From contig CAAGLB010000022.1 of the NCBI GenBank assembly GCA_900770635.1, positions 7,212-71,211 on the forward strand: DNA of 64,000 nt, written 5' to 3'. Made by a program: the position numbers and the translations under genes. The notes below the pieces were generated by a model that saw nothing but the letters and a program-made list of their open reading frames with translations, searched no databases and was not told the origin of the DNA. Source of the stretch: an uncultured Alistipes sp. GTDB lineage: Bacteria > Bacteroidota > Bacteroidia > Bacteroidales > Rikenellaceae. Below are positions 1 through 8,261 of this stretch, one piece after another; position 1 is the stretch's first letter, and each line of letters opens with the position of its first letter.

Positions 1-51
1 TGACGAGATAATTCGTTAGCGGCAGTAGATGATGACTTATCACAAGAAATA
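1..51. repeat. right arm of a dispersed ~130-nt palindromic element, cut by the window edge
   Basis: Positions 1-31 match 10372-10402 with a single difference, and the weaker match continues to about position 51. In the 10.3 kb copy this stretch is the right arm of a long hairpin, so the left arm should lie just outside the window. See the complete copies at 5768-5897 and 10294-10422. Confidence 0.7.
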
Positions 52-93
52 AATTTGTTGTTAGAAGACGTGCTATGTGGTACATCGAAAAAG

Positions 94-137
94 AAAATCC
101 CGAGGGATAGTAGTAAACCTACAGCCCTCGGGATTTT
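94..137 (-). terminator. intrinsic terminator of panB
   Basis: A perfect 13-bp stem (AAAATCCCGAGGG at 94-106 with CCCTCGGGATTTT at 125-137) surrounds an 18-nt loop. On the minus strand the stem ends in TTTTCTTTTT. It lies 47 nt beyond the panB stop codon. Confidence 0.85.
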
Positions 138-183
138 ACTTGAGCGATATGCCGCAGATTGCAGCTTATCATTACCTTAAAAA

Positions 184-999
184 TTAGTACTGCTCTTTAT
201 CATTTGGGAAATCACGACTCTTAACATCATCGACAAAGTGGCCCACAGCCTCAGAAATGGTCGTACCAAGGTCGGCATAGCGACGAAGGAAGCGTGGCGA
301 GAATGCCTGAGTAATGCCGAGCATGTCGTGTGCTACGAGCACCTGACCATCAGTTGCGCCACCAGCACCAATACCGATGGTTGGGATATGTAACTCCTTA
401 GATACGCGCTCGCCAAGCACCGCAGGGATCTTCTCAAGGACAATGGCAAAGCAGCCAGCCTCCTCCAAGAGTTTAGCATCACGCATAAGCTTCTCGGCCT
501 CAGCCTCGCTCTTAGCACGCACGTTGTATGTTCCGAACTTATGGATAGACTGTGGCATAAGTCCGAGATGACCCATAACAGGGATACCTGCCGAGAGAAT
601 GCGCTGGATAGACTCCAACACCTCCTCGCCACCTTCGAGCTTCACAGCATCTGCCTCAGTCTCCTTCATAATGCGAACCGCCGAGTCGAGGGCCAACTTT
701 GAGTTACCCTGGTAAGTACCAAACGGAAGATCAACAACAACCAAGGCACGCTCCACGGCACGCACAACCGACTTAGCGTGGTAAATCATCATATCGAGGG
801 TGATAGGCAACGTCGTTTCGAAGCCCGCCATGACATTAGCTGCCGAGTCGCCAACGAGGATTACGTCGACACCTGCCTGGTCAACAATCTTGGCCATAGA
901 GTAATCGTATGATGTGAGCATAGCGATCTTCTCGCCACGCTGCTTCATCTCGGTAAGGCGCAGTGTGGTTACTGCCCTTAGGGTGCTTTCAACTGACAT
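184..999 (-). CDS. panB: 3-methyl-2-oxobutanoate hydroxymethyltransferase (PanB)
   Basis: This enzyme adds a hydroxymethyl group from methylene-tetrahydrofolate to alpha-ketoisovalerate, giving ketopantoate, the first committed step of pantothenate and CoA synthesis in the cytoplasm. The 271-residue length is normal for PanB. Family blocks are visible in order: LTSYDYSMAKIVD and ILVGDSAANVMAG near the N-terminus (the Mg-binding Asp lies in VGDS), DLPFGTYQGN, KLEGG, GHLGLMPQSIHKFG and the C-terminal IGIGAGGATDGQVLVAHDML block. The ATG start sits about 20 nt downstream of a good minus-strand promoter. The gene is monocistronic, diverges from rimP and is closed by a strong terminator. No other pan gene is in view. 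Confidence 0.96.
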   Translation of the reverse strand: MSVESTLRAVTTLRLTEMKQRGEKIAMLTSYDYSMAKIVDQAGVDVILVGDSAANVMAGFETTLPITLDMMIYHAKSVVRAVERALVVVDLPFGTYQGNSKLALDSAVRIMKETEADAVKLEGGEEVLESIQRILSAGIPVMGHLGLMPQSIHKFGTYNVRAKSEAEAEKLMRDAKLLEEAGCFAIVLEKIPAVLGERVSKELHIPTIGIGAGGATDGQVLVAHDMLGITQAFSPRFLRRYADLGTTISEAVGHFVDDVKSRDFPNDKEQY

Positions 1000-1026
1000 A
1001 TTCAGGTTTTTGGTTAAATAATATTA

Positions 1027-1057
1027 CAAAGTTAGCGATTAAAACTAAATAAGCAAA
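1027..1057 (-). promoter_or_regulatory. promoter of panB
   Basis: On the minus strand TTTG (complement of 1054-1057) is followed after 19 nt by TAACTTTG (complement of 1027-1034). This is the Bacteroidetes -33/-7 pattern, just upstream of the panB ATG. Confidence 0.75.
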
Positions 1058-1091
1058 TTTTTGATGACAATTAAAAAAATACCTATATATA

Positions 1092-1122
1092 TTGGATATT
1101 CACAAAATTATCACTATATTTG
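1092..1122 (+). promoter_or_regulatory. promoter of the rimP-nusA-infB operon
   Basis: TTGG at 1092-1095 and TATATTTG at 1115-1122 are 19 nt apart. Transcription would start near 1128, giving a leader of about 90 nt before rimP. Confidence 0.7.
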
Positions 1123-1142
1123 CAACGTAATTGAGCGAGAGT

Positions 1143-1163
1143 AAGGGGACGTGGAGTCCCCTT
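1143..1163 (+). promoter_or_regulatory. GC-rich hairpin in the rimP leader
   Basis: AAGGGGAC (1143-1150) pairs perfectly with GTCCCCTT (1156-1163) around a 5-nt loop and is followed by ATTT. It sits between the promoter and the rimP start. It could be an attenuator, since NusA encoded in this operon acts on RNA hairpins, but the T-run is too short to call a terminator. Confidence 0.5.
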
Positions 1164-1219
1164 ATTTCGTCTATTCGCCGAAAGAAAATTTGAAATAAAG
1201 AGATAAAACTAAGAGGTAT

Positions 1220-1687
1220 ATGATTGACGCAAAGAAGGTTACAGAGATTGCCGAGAAACATCTCGCAGGTAGCGACATGTTTGTTGTCGAGTGCAAAACA
1301 TCGCCAATGGGCGAAATTGAGCTACTTATCGACAGCGACACCGCCGTGAAGTTGGAAGATTGTGCAGCACTTAACCGTGCTATTGAGGCCGAGCTCGACC
1401 GTGAGGTGGAGGACTACTCGCTTATGGTGGCATCGGCAGGCATAGGCTCGGAGCTTAAGCTATTGCGTCAGTACCGTAAGATTCTTGGTAGCTCGGTGGA
1501 GGTGCTCCTCAAAGATGGAATCAAGATCTTGGCGAAGCTCAACGACGCATCGGAGGAGGGCATAGTGCTATCCTACGAGGAGAAGCAGGCCGTAGAGGGC
1601 AAGAAGCGCAAGGTGACTGTGGAGGTTACCAAGGAGTACAAATGGGAAGAGATAAAGTACACCAAGGAGTATCTCGACTTTAAGTAG
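1220..1687 (+). CDS. rimP: ribosome maturation factor RimP
   Basis: RimP is a 30S subunit assembly factor. The 155-residue protein has the family's two-domain layout: an alpha/beta N-terminal domain with ECKTSPMGEIELLIDSD and the EDCAALNRAIEAELDRE helix, then YSLMVASAGIGSELKLLRQY (the usual LEVSSPGLDRPL block in diverged form) and a C-terminal Sm-like barrel from about residue 95. It is the first gene of the conserved rimP-nusA-infB operon. The stop codon is immediately followed by a TTG-initiated extension of the nusA frame that is probably not used. Confidence 0.93.
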   Translation: MIDAKKVTEIAEKHLAGSDMFVVECKTSPMGEIELLIDSDTAVKLEDCAALNRAIEAELDREVEDYSLMVASAGIGSELKLLRQYRKILGSSVEVLLKDGIKILAKLNDASEEGIVLSYEEKQAVEGKKRKVTVEVTKEYKWEEIKYTKEYLDFK

Positions 1688-1753
1688 TTGGCCTCACGAC
1701 GTGAACAGCGACAACAAAAGGAAACAATAGACAAAACAAAATATATAAGCAAA

Positions 1754-2983
1754 ATGAAGTATGTTAATCTAATCAGCAACTTTGCTGAGTTCAAAGAGTT
1801 GAAGAGCATCGACAACACCACGCTCATCGGTGTTTTGGAGGATGTATTCCGTCATGCCCTTCAGAAGCAGTTTGAGAGCGACGAGAACTTCGACGTGATC
1901 ATCAACCCTGAGAAGGGCGATCTCGAGATTTGGCGCAACCGCACAGTCGTAGAGGATGAGATGTTGGAGAATGAGAACACCGAGATAGCACTCTCAGAGG
2001 TTAAGGCTATCGACGCATCGTATGAGTTGGGCGACGAGTATGTTGACCAGATCGACATGACAAAGTTTGGCCGTCGTGCAGTATTGTCGTTGCGCCAGAA
2101 CCTCGCATCACGCATCCTTGACTTGGAGAAGGCTGCACTGTTCGAGAAATACTCTGAGCGTGTCGGCGAGATCATCACAGGTGAGGTTTACCAGGTGTGG
2201 AAGAAAGAGGTGCTTGTGCGTGACGACGAGGGCAATGACCTCGTATTGCCTAAGGGCGAGCAGATTCCTAACGACTTCTACCGCAAGGGCGACGCCATCA
2301 AGGCTATCGTTAAGTCGGTGGAGATGAACAACAACCAGCCACGCATCATCCTTTCTCGTACCGACAACCAGTTCCTCGAGCGTTTGTTCGAGCAGGAGGT
2401 ACCTGAGATCTATGACGGTCTTATCACCATCAAGAAGATTGCTCGCATCCCTGGCGAGCGTGCTAAGGTTGCCGTTGAGTCATACGACGAGCGCATCGAT
2501 CCTGTTGGTGCATGCGTGGGTATGAAGGGCTCACGTATCTACACCATCGTTAAGGAGCTTCGCAACGAGAATATCGACGTTGTTAACTACACAGCAAACA
2601 CCTCGCTCATGATTCAGCGTTCGTTGAACCCTGCTAAGATTTCAACTATCACCATCGACGAGGAGCGCAAGACAGCAGCCGTATATCTCAAGCCTGAGGA
2701 GGTGTCGTTGGCTATCGGTAAGGGTGGTCTTAACATTCGTCTTTCTAAGCTCTTGACAGGCTACGACATCGACGTTTATCGTGAGATCGAGGAGGAGGAC
2801 GTAGCACTCACCGAGTTCTCAGACGAGATCGAGGCATGGGTTATCGAGGCGTTGAAGAGCGCTGGTTGCGACACCGCAAAGAGCGTCTTGGAGCTATCGG
2901 TAGAGGAGATTGCTCAGCGTGCCGACCTCGAGGTTGAGCAGGCAGCAGAGGTGGTAGCCATCCTCAAGGCAGAGTTTGAATAA
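1754..2983 (+). CDS. nusA: transcription termination/antitermination factor NusA
   Basis: NusA binds RNA polymerase and nascent RNA and controls pausing, termination and antitermination. I chose the ATG at 1754 because it gives the usual short N-terminus (MKYVNLISNFAEFKELK) and follows an A-rich stretch; an upstream in-frame TTG at 1688 would add 22 basic residues that the family lacks. Domains: NTD to about residue 130, S1 domain from about 137, then two KH domains with GMKGSR near residue 256 and AIGKGGLNI near residue 320. The C-terminus ends in a short helix-hairpin region (ELSVEEIAQRADLE). At 409 residues it has the compact Bacteroidetes form. The stop codon overlaps the first ATG of infB (TAATG). 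Confidence 0.95.
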   Translation: MKYVNLISNFAEFKELKSIDNTTLIGVLEDVFRHALQKQFESDENFDVIINPEKGDLEIWRNRTVVEDEMLENENTEIALSEVKAIDASYELGDEYVDQIDMTKFGRRAVLSLRQNLASRILDLEKAALFEKYSERVGEIITGEVYQVWKKEVLVRDDEGNDLVLPKGEQIPNDFYRKGDAIKAIVKSVEMNNNQPRIILSRTDNQFLERLFEQEVPEIYDGLITIKKIARIPGERAKVAVESYDERIDPVGACVGMKGSRIYTIVKELRNENIDVVNYTANTSLMIQRSLNPAKISTITIDEERKTAAVYLKPEEVSLAIGKGGLNIRLSKLLTGYDIDVYREIEEEDVALTEFSDEIEAWVIEALKSAGCDTAKSVLELSVEEIAQRADLEVEQAAEVVAILKAEFE

Positions 2984-5766
2984 TGATTAACGAAACAAAG
3001 AGATTAATGGATAACAATAAGAAGATAAGACTTATACAGGTTGCTAAGGAGTTTAAGGTGGGTTTCAACACTCTTGCCGACTATCTCCAGCGCAAGGGCT
3101 TGCAGAGCGACTGCTCGCCCTCGTCGCCTGTGTCAGCCGAGGTATATGCCGCTTTGGAGAAGGAGTTTGGTGGTAACCGCCAGTCGGGTGGCGAGCGTGA
3201 TGCTGTGCGTGAGCGCATTCAGCAGAAGGGCTCGGTGAGCATCAACTCGCAGAACCAGAAGGCCGAAGAGGAGGAGGATGAGGTAATCATCAAGAGCAAC
3301 ATCATCAGCGTTAAGGACGAGGTACGTGGCCCAAAGATTTTGGGCAAGATAGACCTCGACGGCAAGAAGGCAGAGCCTAAGGCCGAGGTTAAAGCCGAGC
3401 CTAAGGTTGAGCCTAAGCAGGAGGTAGAGGCACCAAAGCCAGCCCCTGTGACTGAGGCGCCTAAGGCTGAGGTTAAGCCAGAGCCTAAGGTTGAGGCAAA
3501 GCCTAAGGCAGAGGTTGTTGAGCAGCCTGTGGAGGAGCCAGCAGAGCCTAAGCGTGACTCTGTATTCCGCCCAGATGTTGAGCACCTCGGCGGCCCAAAG
3601 ATTCTTGGCACTATGGACGTATCGAACATGGTTCCTGGTGGCAAGCACAAGCGTAAGCGTCTTGAGAAGGAGAAGGTCAATGTAGCCAAGGAGGGCAAGA
3701 ACATTGGCAAGCCAGAGAAGGGTGGCCAGAAGGGTGGCAACAACAACAATGGTCAGCGTCAGCAGGGCCAGGGCCAGCCAGGTCAGCAGAATCAGCAAAA
3801 CCAGAACCAGTCGAAGAAGAACAAGAAGCAGAACAAGCAGCAGCCAAAGCCTGTGGTACGCCCAGAGGTTTCGGACGAGGAGGTATCAAAGCAGATTAAG
3901 GATACCTTGGCACGTCTTACCGCTAAGGGTACTAAGTCGAAGGGTGCTAAATATCGTAAGGAGAAGCGTGAGGAGGTTCGTGAGCGCATGAACGAGGAGA
4001 TCGAGCGCGAGGAGATGGAGCGCAGCGTGCTCAAGGTGACAGAGTTTGTTACCGTGAGTGAGCTCGCTACCATGATGAACGTATCGCCTATGGAGGTTAT
4101 CTCTGCATGTATGAACCTTGGATTGATGGTGTCTATCAACCAGCGTCTCGATGCTGAGGCCTTGGTTGTTGTTGCAGAGGAGTTTGGCTTCAAGGTAGAG
4201 TTTGTGTCAGTAGAGATTCAGGAGGCTATCGAGACCGACGCAGACACTGACGACGAGCTCGTATCACGACCACCTATCGTTACCGTAATGGGACACGTAG
4301 ACCACGGTAAGACATCGCTCTTGGACAATATTCGTAAGACTAACGTAACAGCAGGTGAGGCTGGTGGTATCACCCAGCACATCGGTGCTTACTCCGTAGA
4401 GCTCAATGGTCAGAAAATTACGTTCCTCGATACCCCAGGTCACGAGGCGTTTACCGCTATGCGTGCCCGTGGTGCTAAGATGACCGACGTGGCTATCATC
4501 ATCGTTGCTGCCGACGACAGCGTCATGCCACAGACCGTTGAGGCTATCAACCATGCTTCAGCAGCAGGTGTGCCTATGGTGTTCGCTATCAACAAGATGG
4601 ATAAGCCACAGGCAAATGCTGACCGCATTCGTGAGCAGCTCTCACAGATGAACTACCTCGTAGAGGATTGGGGTGGTAAGTATCAGTGCCAGGAGGTATC
4701 TGCAAAGCAGGGCCTTAACCTCGACAAGCTCCTTGAGAAGGTGTTGCTCGAGGCCGAGGTATTGGAGCTCAAGGCTAACCCCGACCGCAAGGCTACAGGT
4801 GCCGTTATCGAGTCGATGTTGGATAAGGGCCGTGGCTATGTAGCTACTATAATGGTGCAGAACGGTACATTGCGTGTAGGCGATGTATTGCTCTCAGGAA
4901 CATATACTGGTCGTGTTAAGGCGATGTTCGACGAGAATGGTCGCAAGGTTACTGAGGCAGGCCCATCAACACCTGTTCAGGTGCTTGGTCTTAACGGTGC
5001 ACCACAGGCGGGTGACACATTCAACGTTATGGACGACGACCGCTCGGCACGTGAGATCGCTAACAAGCGTGAGCAGTTGCAGCGTATGCAGGGCATCATG
5101 ACACAGAAGCACGTGACACTCGACGAGATTGGCCGCCGTATCGCTATCGGCTCGTTCAAGGAGCTTAACATCATCGTTAAGGGTGATGTGGACGGCTCTG
5201 TTGAGGCTATGACAGGCTCGCTCATCAAGCTCTCTAAGGAGACCGTTCAGGTTAACGTTATCCACTCTGCCGTAGGTCAGATCTCAGAGAGCGACGTATT
5301 GCTTGCAGCGGCATCTAACGCCATCATCGTCGGCTTCCAGGTACGTCCTTCGGCTGCAGCACGTAAGGCTGCCGAGAAGGAGCAGATCGACATCCGCCTC
5401 TACTCTATCATCTACGATGCTATCAACGAGATCAAGGACGCTATCGAGGGTATGTTGGAGCCTGTAATGAAGGAGGAGATTGTATGCTCTACCGAGGTTA
5501 TGGAGACCTTCAAGATCTCGAAGGTGGGTACTGTTGCTGGTTGTATCGTGCGTGAGGGTAAGATGCAGCGTAACACAGCTATCCGCGTAATCCGTGACGG
5601 TATCGTAATCTACACTGGTAAGCTCGGATCGTTGCGCCGCTTCAAGGACGATGTTAAGGAGGTAACCGTAGGTCAGGACTGCGGTCTTAACATCGAGTCG
5701 TACAACGACATCAAGGTTGGCGATATCATCGAGGGTTACGAGCAGGTAGAGGTAAAACGCAAATAA
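2983..5766 (+). CDS. infB: translation initiation factor IF-2
   Basis: IF-2 is the GTPase that places initiator tRNA on the 30S subunit. In the 927-residue frame, an IF2N domain (IRLIQVAKEFKVGFNTLADY) comes first. It is followed by a long low-complexity linker (residues about 85-330) rich in KAEPKAEVK-type repeats and then Gly/Gln/Asn/Lys runs. A second IF2N-like segment (VTEFVTVSELATMMN) precedes the G domain. GHVDHGKT starts near residue 437, DTPGHEAF is the G3 motif and NKMDKP is G4; domains II to IV follow. The first ATG overlaps the nusA stop. A second ATG at 3007 (MDNNKKIRLIQ) also follows A-rich DNA and matches the usual family N-terminus, so it may be the true start. Confidence 0.96.
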   Translation: MINETKRLMDNNKKIRLIQVAKEFKVGFNTLADYLQRKGLQSDCSPSSPVSAEVYAALEKEFGGNRQSGGERDAVRERIQQKGSVSINSQNQKAEEEEDEVIIKSNIISVKDEVRGPKILGKIDLDGKKAEPKAEVKAEPKVEPKQEVEAPKPAPVTEAPKAEVKPEPKVEAKPKAEVVEQPVEEPAEPKRDSVFRPDVEHLGGPKILGTMDVSNMVPGGKHKRKRLEKEKVNVAKEGKNIGKPEKGGQKGGNNNNGQRQQGQGQPGQQNQQNQNQSKKNKKQNKQQPKPVVRPEVSDEEVSKQIKDTLARLTAKGTKSKGAKYRKEKREEVRERMNEEIEREEMERSVLKVTEFVTVSELATMMNVSPMEVISACMNLGLMVSINQRLDAEALVVVAEEFGFKVEFVSVEIQEAIETDADTDDELVSRPPIVTVMGHVDHGKTSLLDNIRKTNVTAGEAGGITQHIGAYSVELNGQKITFLDTPGHEAFTAMRARGAKMTDVAIIIVAADDSVMPQTVEAINHASAAGVPMVFAINKMDKPQANADRIREQLSQMNYLVEDWGGKYQCQEVSAKQGLNLDKLLEKVLLEAEVLELKANPDRKATGAVIESMLDKGRGYVATIMVQNGTLRVGDVLLSGTYTGRVKAMFDENGRKVTEAGPSTPVQVLGLNGAPQAGDTFNVMDDDRSAREIANKREQLQRMQGIMTQKHVTLDEIGRRIAIGSFKELNIIVKGDVDGSVEAMTGSLIKLSKETVQVNVIHSAVGQISESDVLLAAASNAIIVGFQVRPSAAARKAAEKEQIDIRLYSIIYDAINEIKDAIEGMLEPVMKEEIVCSTEVMETFKISKVGTVAGCIVREGKMQRNTAIRVIRDGIVIYTGKLGSLRRFKDDVKEVTVGQDCGLNIESYNDIKVGDIIEGYEQVEVKRK

Positions 5767-5767
5767 T

Positions 5768-5897
5768 TAATTTTTGTGGTAAGCAGTTATCTACTGCCGC
5801 TCGCCAAAATATCTCTGCAATGGGCAGTACGCATTAGTACAGCCCATCGCAGATAATTTTGCCGAGCGTTGTATCTAACTACTTCTAACAAAAATTA
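5768..5897. repeat. long imperfect palindrome, complete copy of the ~130-nt element
   Basis: The left arm (5768-5830) and right arm (5837-5897) pair along nearly their whole length around the loop GCATTA. The ends pair as TAATTTTTGT with ACAAAAATTA and the tip as GTAC with GTAC. It begins two bases after the infB stop. It aligns strongly with the reverse complement of 10294-10422, including a shared core GTACAGCCCATCGC and GCCGAGCGTTGTATCT. There is no T-run after it, so it is not a simple terminator. Confidence 0.85.
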
Positions 5898-5964
5898 GCA
5901 ATGCGGAACTTACCGCCTAACAAGCAAAAACTAACAAACAAAACCTAAAATAAAACTTAAAGAC

Positions 5965-7278
5965 ATGAACAACATTAAGTTTACAACTGCAGCCGAGGCT
6001 GTTAAGTGTATCAAGTCGGGTGATCATATTCACCTTAGCTCAGTGGCATCTGCTCCTCAGTGCCTCATCAAGGCTATGTGCGACCGTGGTCGTAATGGCG
6101 AGTTCAAGGATGTTCACATCCACCACCTCCACACTGAGGGCCCAGCACCTTATGCTGACCCAGAGTTCGAGGGCATCTTCCAGCTCGACTCATTCTTCGT
6201 TGGTGGCAACGTGCGTAAGGTTACTCAGAGCGGCTTTGCTGACTATATTCCAATCTTCTTGAGCGAGACTCAGAAGTTGTATCGTTCAGGCGCTGTGCCA
6301 TGTAACGTTGCAATGATCCAGGTGTCACGCCCAGACAAGCACGGCTACGTATCACTCGGTACATCAGTAGATGCTACATTGGCAGCTGTTGAGTGCGCAG
6401 ACTATGTTATCGCTGTTGTTAATAAGTATGTTCCTCGTTCGTTCGGTGACGCTATGATCCACTCATCACGCATCAACTTCTTCGTTGAGGACGACCAGCC
6501 ATTGGAGGAGGCTCACTTCACAGCTCCTAACGAGGTTGAGACAAAGATCGGTAACCTCTGTGCTGGTCTTATCGAGGACGGTGCTACACTCCAGATGGGT
6601 ATCGGCGCTATTCCTAACGCTGTTCTTGCACAGCTTGGTAACCATAAGAACCTTGGTGTTCACACCGAGATGTTCGCCGATGGCGTGCTTCCACTCGTTG
6701 AGAAGGGCGTTATCAACGGTGCTTTGAAGAACATCGACAAGGGTAAGATGGTATCTACATTCTTGATGGGTTCACAGAAGGTTTACGACTTCATCGACGA
6801 CAACCCAGGCGTATTGATGATGGACGTAGGCTATACCAACGATCCATTCGTTATCGCTAAGAACGATAAGGTTACTGCTATCAACTCAGCACTTCAGGTA
6901 GATATCACTGGTCAGGTATGTGCCGACTCTCTCGGTCGTAAGTTCTACTCTGGCGTAGGTGGTCAGGTTGACTTCATCTATGGTGCATCACTTTCGAAGG
7001 GTGGTAAGGCAATCATCGCTATGCCATCAATCACCACTAAGGGCGTATCGAAGATCTCTGACGTGTTGACCGAGGGTGCAGGTGTTGTTACCACACGTAA
7101 CCATATCCACTGGTTCGTAACTGAGAATGGTGCTGCTGACCTCTATGGCAAGAGCCTTCAGGAGCGTGCTCGCTTGATCATCTCTGTTGCTCACCCATCA
7201 GCCCAGGAGGCTTTGGACGAGGCAGCCTTCAACCGCTACGGCAGCCACCATCACTATGTAAAAAGCTATATGAAGTAA
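5965..7278 (+). CDS. acetyl-CoA hydrolase/CoA-transferase family protein (4-hydroxybutyrate or butyryl-CoA:acetate type)
   Basis: These enzymes move CoA between acyl groups through a glutamyl-CoA intermediate. The 437-residue length fits the 4-hydroxybutyrate/butyryl-CoA:acetate CoA-transferase branch. Visible motifs: GAVPCNVAMIQVSRPDKHGYVSLG split over residues about 111-134, the Gly-rich GIGAIPNAVL, HTEMFADG with the probable catalytic Glu at about residue 235, and GVGGQVDF near the C-terminal oxyanion region. Codon use is strongly biased towards a small codon set, as in infB, suggesting high expression in fermentation. It is flanked by a palindromic repeat upstream and a terminator downstream. 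The acyl substrate (acetate, succinate, butyrate, propionate) cannot be read from sequence. Confidence 0.88.
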   Translation: MNNIKFTTAAEAVKCIKSGDHIHLSSVASAPQCLIKAMCDRGRNGEFKDVHIHHLHTEGPAPYADPEFEGIFQLDSFFVGGNVRKVTQSGFADYIPIFLSETQKLYRSGAVPCNVAMIQVSRPDKHGYVSLGTSVDATLAAVECADYVIAVVNKYVPRSFGDAMIHSSRINFFVEDDQPLEEAHFTAPNEVETKIGNLCAGLIEDGATLQMGIGAIPNAVLAQLGNHKNLGVHTEMFADGVLPLVEKGVINGALKNIDKGKMVSTFLMGSQKVYDFIDDNPGVLMMDVGYTNDPFVIAKNDKVTAINSALQVDITGQVCADSLGRKFYSGVGGQVDFIYGASLSKGGKAIIAMPSITTKGVSKISDVLTEGAGVVTTRNHIHWFVTENGAADLYGKSLQERARLIISVAHPSAQEALDEAAFNRYGSHHHYVKSYMK

Positions 7279-7300
7279 TATGCGTTACTTCATATAATCA

Positions 7301-7331
7301 CAAAGGCTTCCCTCGGGAAGCCTTTGTTGCT
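7301..7331 (+). terminator. terminator of the CoA-transferase gene
   Basis: CAAAGGCTTCC pairs with GGAAGCCTTTG around a very small loop, followed by TTGCTTTT. A second small hairpin (TGAAGTAA with TTACTTCA) overlaps the stop codon just upstream. Confidence 0.75.
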
Positions 7332-7596
7332 TTTAATATAGCGGTGGTGAACCACCTTTTCATACCTACAATTCCCCTAAATCCCCCTTTAAGTTCGCTA
7401 CGCTCCTTTTCGTTGCTACGGCTCGGCAGAGCAAGCTCGCTTGTTTTGCCATGGCGGGGCAGGGTGGAGAAACTCAAGGATCTATCGGGATGCACGAGCC
7501 GCAACTGCAACATAGACATCGTGATTCTTCACCGACGTTAAGAATGAGATTTACACCTCCCCAAAGAATAAGATAATTATCTTTTTTTGCCCGATA
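7332..7596. other. intergenic region without recognisable gene
   Basis: This 265-bp stretch has short C-rich runs (CCCCTAAATCCCCC) and GC-rich segments that are unlike the surrounding coding DNA. Short open frames exist on both strands, but none has a promoter, signal peptide or recognisable motif. I see no RNA gene in it. Confidence 0.5.
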
Positions 7597-7628
7597 TTGA
7601 TATAAATCAATATTTTTTGCTAAATTTG
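7597..7628 (+). promoter_or_regulatory. promoter of the small outer-membrane protein gene
   Basis: TTGA at 7597 and a perfect TAAATTTG at 7621-7628 lie 20 nt apart, 16 nt before the ATG. The short leader suggests the first ATG (7645) or the second (7657) is used. Confidence 0.6.
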
Positions 7629-7644
7629 CATTATCACTTACCCC

Positions 7645-8223
7645 ATGAAGTCGCAAATGAAGAAGATTATTCTGATAATACTATGTTTGGCTACACTTAC
7701 AAGCGTGAGTGCACAGGAGCTATACAAAAATGCAGTGAAGGTGACATTCCTGTCGTGGATAACAGGAAGCACCAAGCTCTCGTATGAGCGTGCATTTCCA
7801 CAACATAGGCAGAGTGGCGAGCTATGTGCAAGCGTAATTGGCGCTGGCTACGACAAGTTTAACAACGATCCACGAGGCTTCACACTACGCTATGGCCACA
7901 AATTTTTCGTAGCAGGATACGACGAGAATAAGCCACTGCAAGGCTTCTACCTTCGCCCCGAGGTGATGTATTCGCACTTCAACTACACACACTCGCTGAC
8001 CACCGAGCGCACACCAGCACGCATGGGATGTGTGATGGCAACAGTAGGATATCAATACTGCGTGAAGCGTTTTGTGGCTGATGCATGGGTTGGTGGAGGA
8101 TACTCCTTTGGCCGTGTTGCCGAGACAGGATATCATCATGGCTTTCAGGTGTGGAAGCTATTTGGCACACGCAACGACAACATAGCCCTGAGCTTTACTG
8201 TTCGCTTAGGCGTGCTATGGTAG
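7645..8223 (+). CDS. small predicted outer-membrane beta-barrel protein, function unknown
   Basis: I do not recognise a named family. The 192-residue protein opens with a clear Sec signal peptide ending SVSAQ. It continues as alternating short amphipathic strands rich in Gly and aromatic residues (GFTLRYGHKFFV, GFYLRPEVMYSHF, ADAWVGGGYSFG) and ends in FTVRLGVLW. A terminal aromatic residue and this strand pattern are typical of small outer-membrane barrels of about eight strands. The signal peptide core (ILCLATLT) is nearly the same as in the next gene (IMCLATLT), suggesting the two were co-selected or share descent at the N-terminus. It probably forms an operon with the MORN-like gene, 38 nt downstream. 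Confidence 0.65.
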   Translation: MKSQMKKIILIILCLATLTSVSAQELYKNAVKVTFLSWITGSTKLSYERAFPQHRQSGELCASVIGAGYDKFNNDPRGFTLRYGHKFFVAGYDENKPLQGFYLRPEVMYSHFNYTHSLTTERTPARMGCVMATVGYQYCVKRFVADAWVGGGYSFGRVAETGYHHGFQVWKLFGTRNDNIALSFTVRLGVLW

Positions 8224-8261
8224 AATGACAAACAGAGATATAAACCAAAAACATTAAAAAT

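Noticed and set aside
1688..1753. N-terminal extension of NusA from a TTG codon
   Set aside because: The extension is basic low-complexity sequence absent from the family, and the ATG at 1754 gives the expected N-terminus.
3133..3798. A 221-codon leucine-rich open frame on the minus strand inside infB
   Set aside because: It mirrors the repetitive Lys/Glu/Ala linker of IF-2; it has no promoter, and its composition is a by-product of the AAG/GAG codons on the other strand.
7298..7541. Short opposing open frames in the 7.3-7.6 kb intergenic region
   Set aside because: They are mutually antisense, lack promoters and signal sequences, and lie in compositionally odd non-coding DNA.
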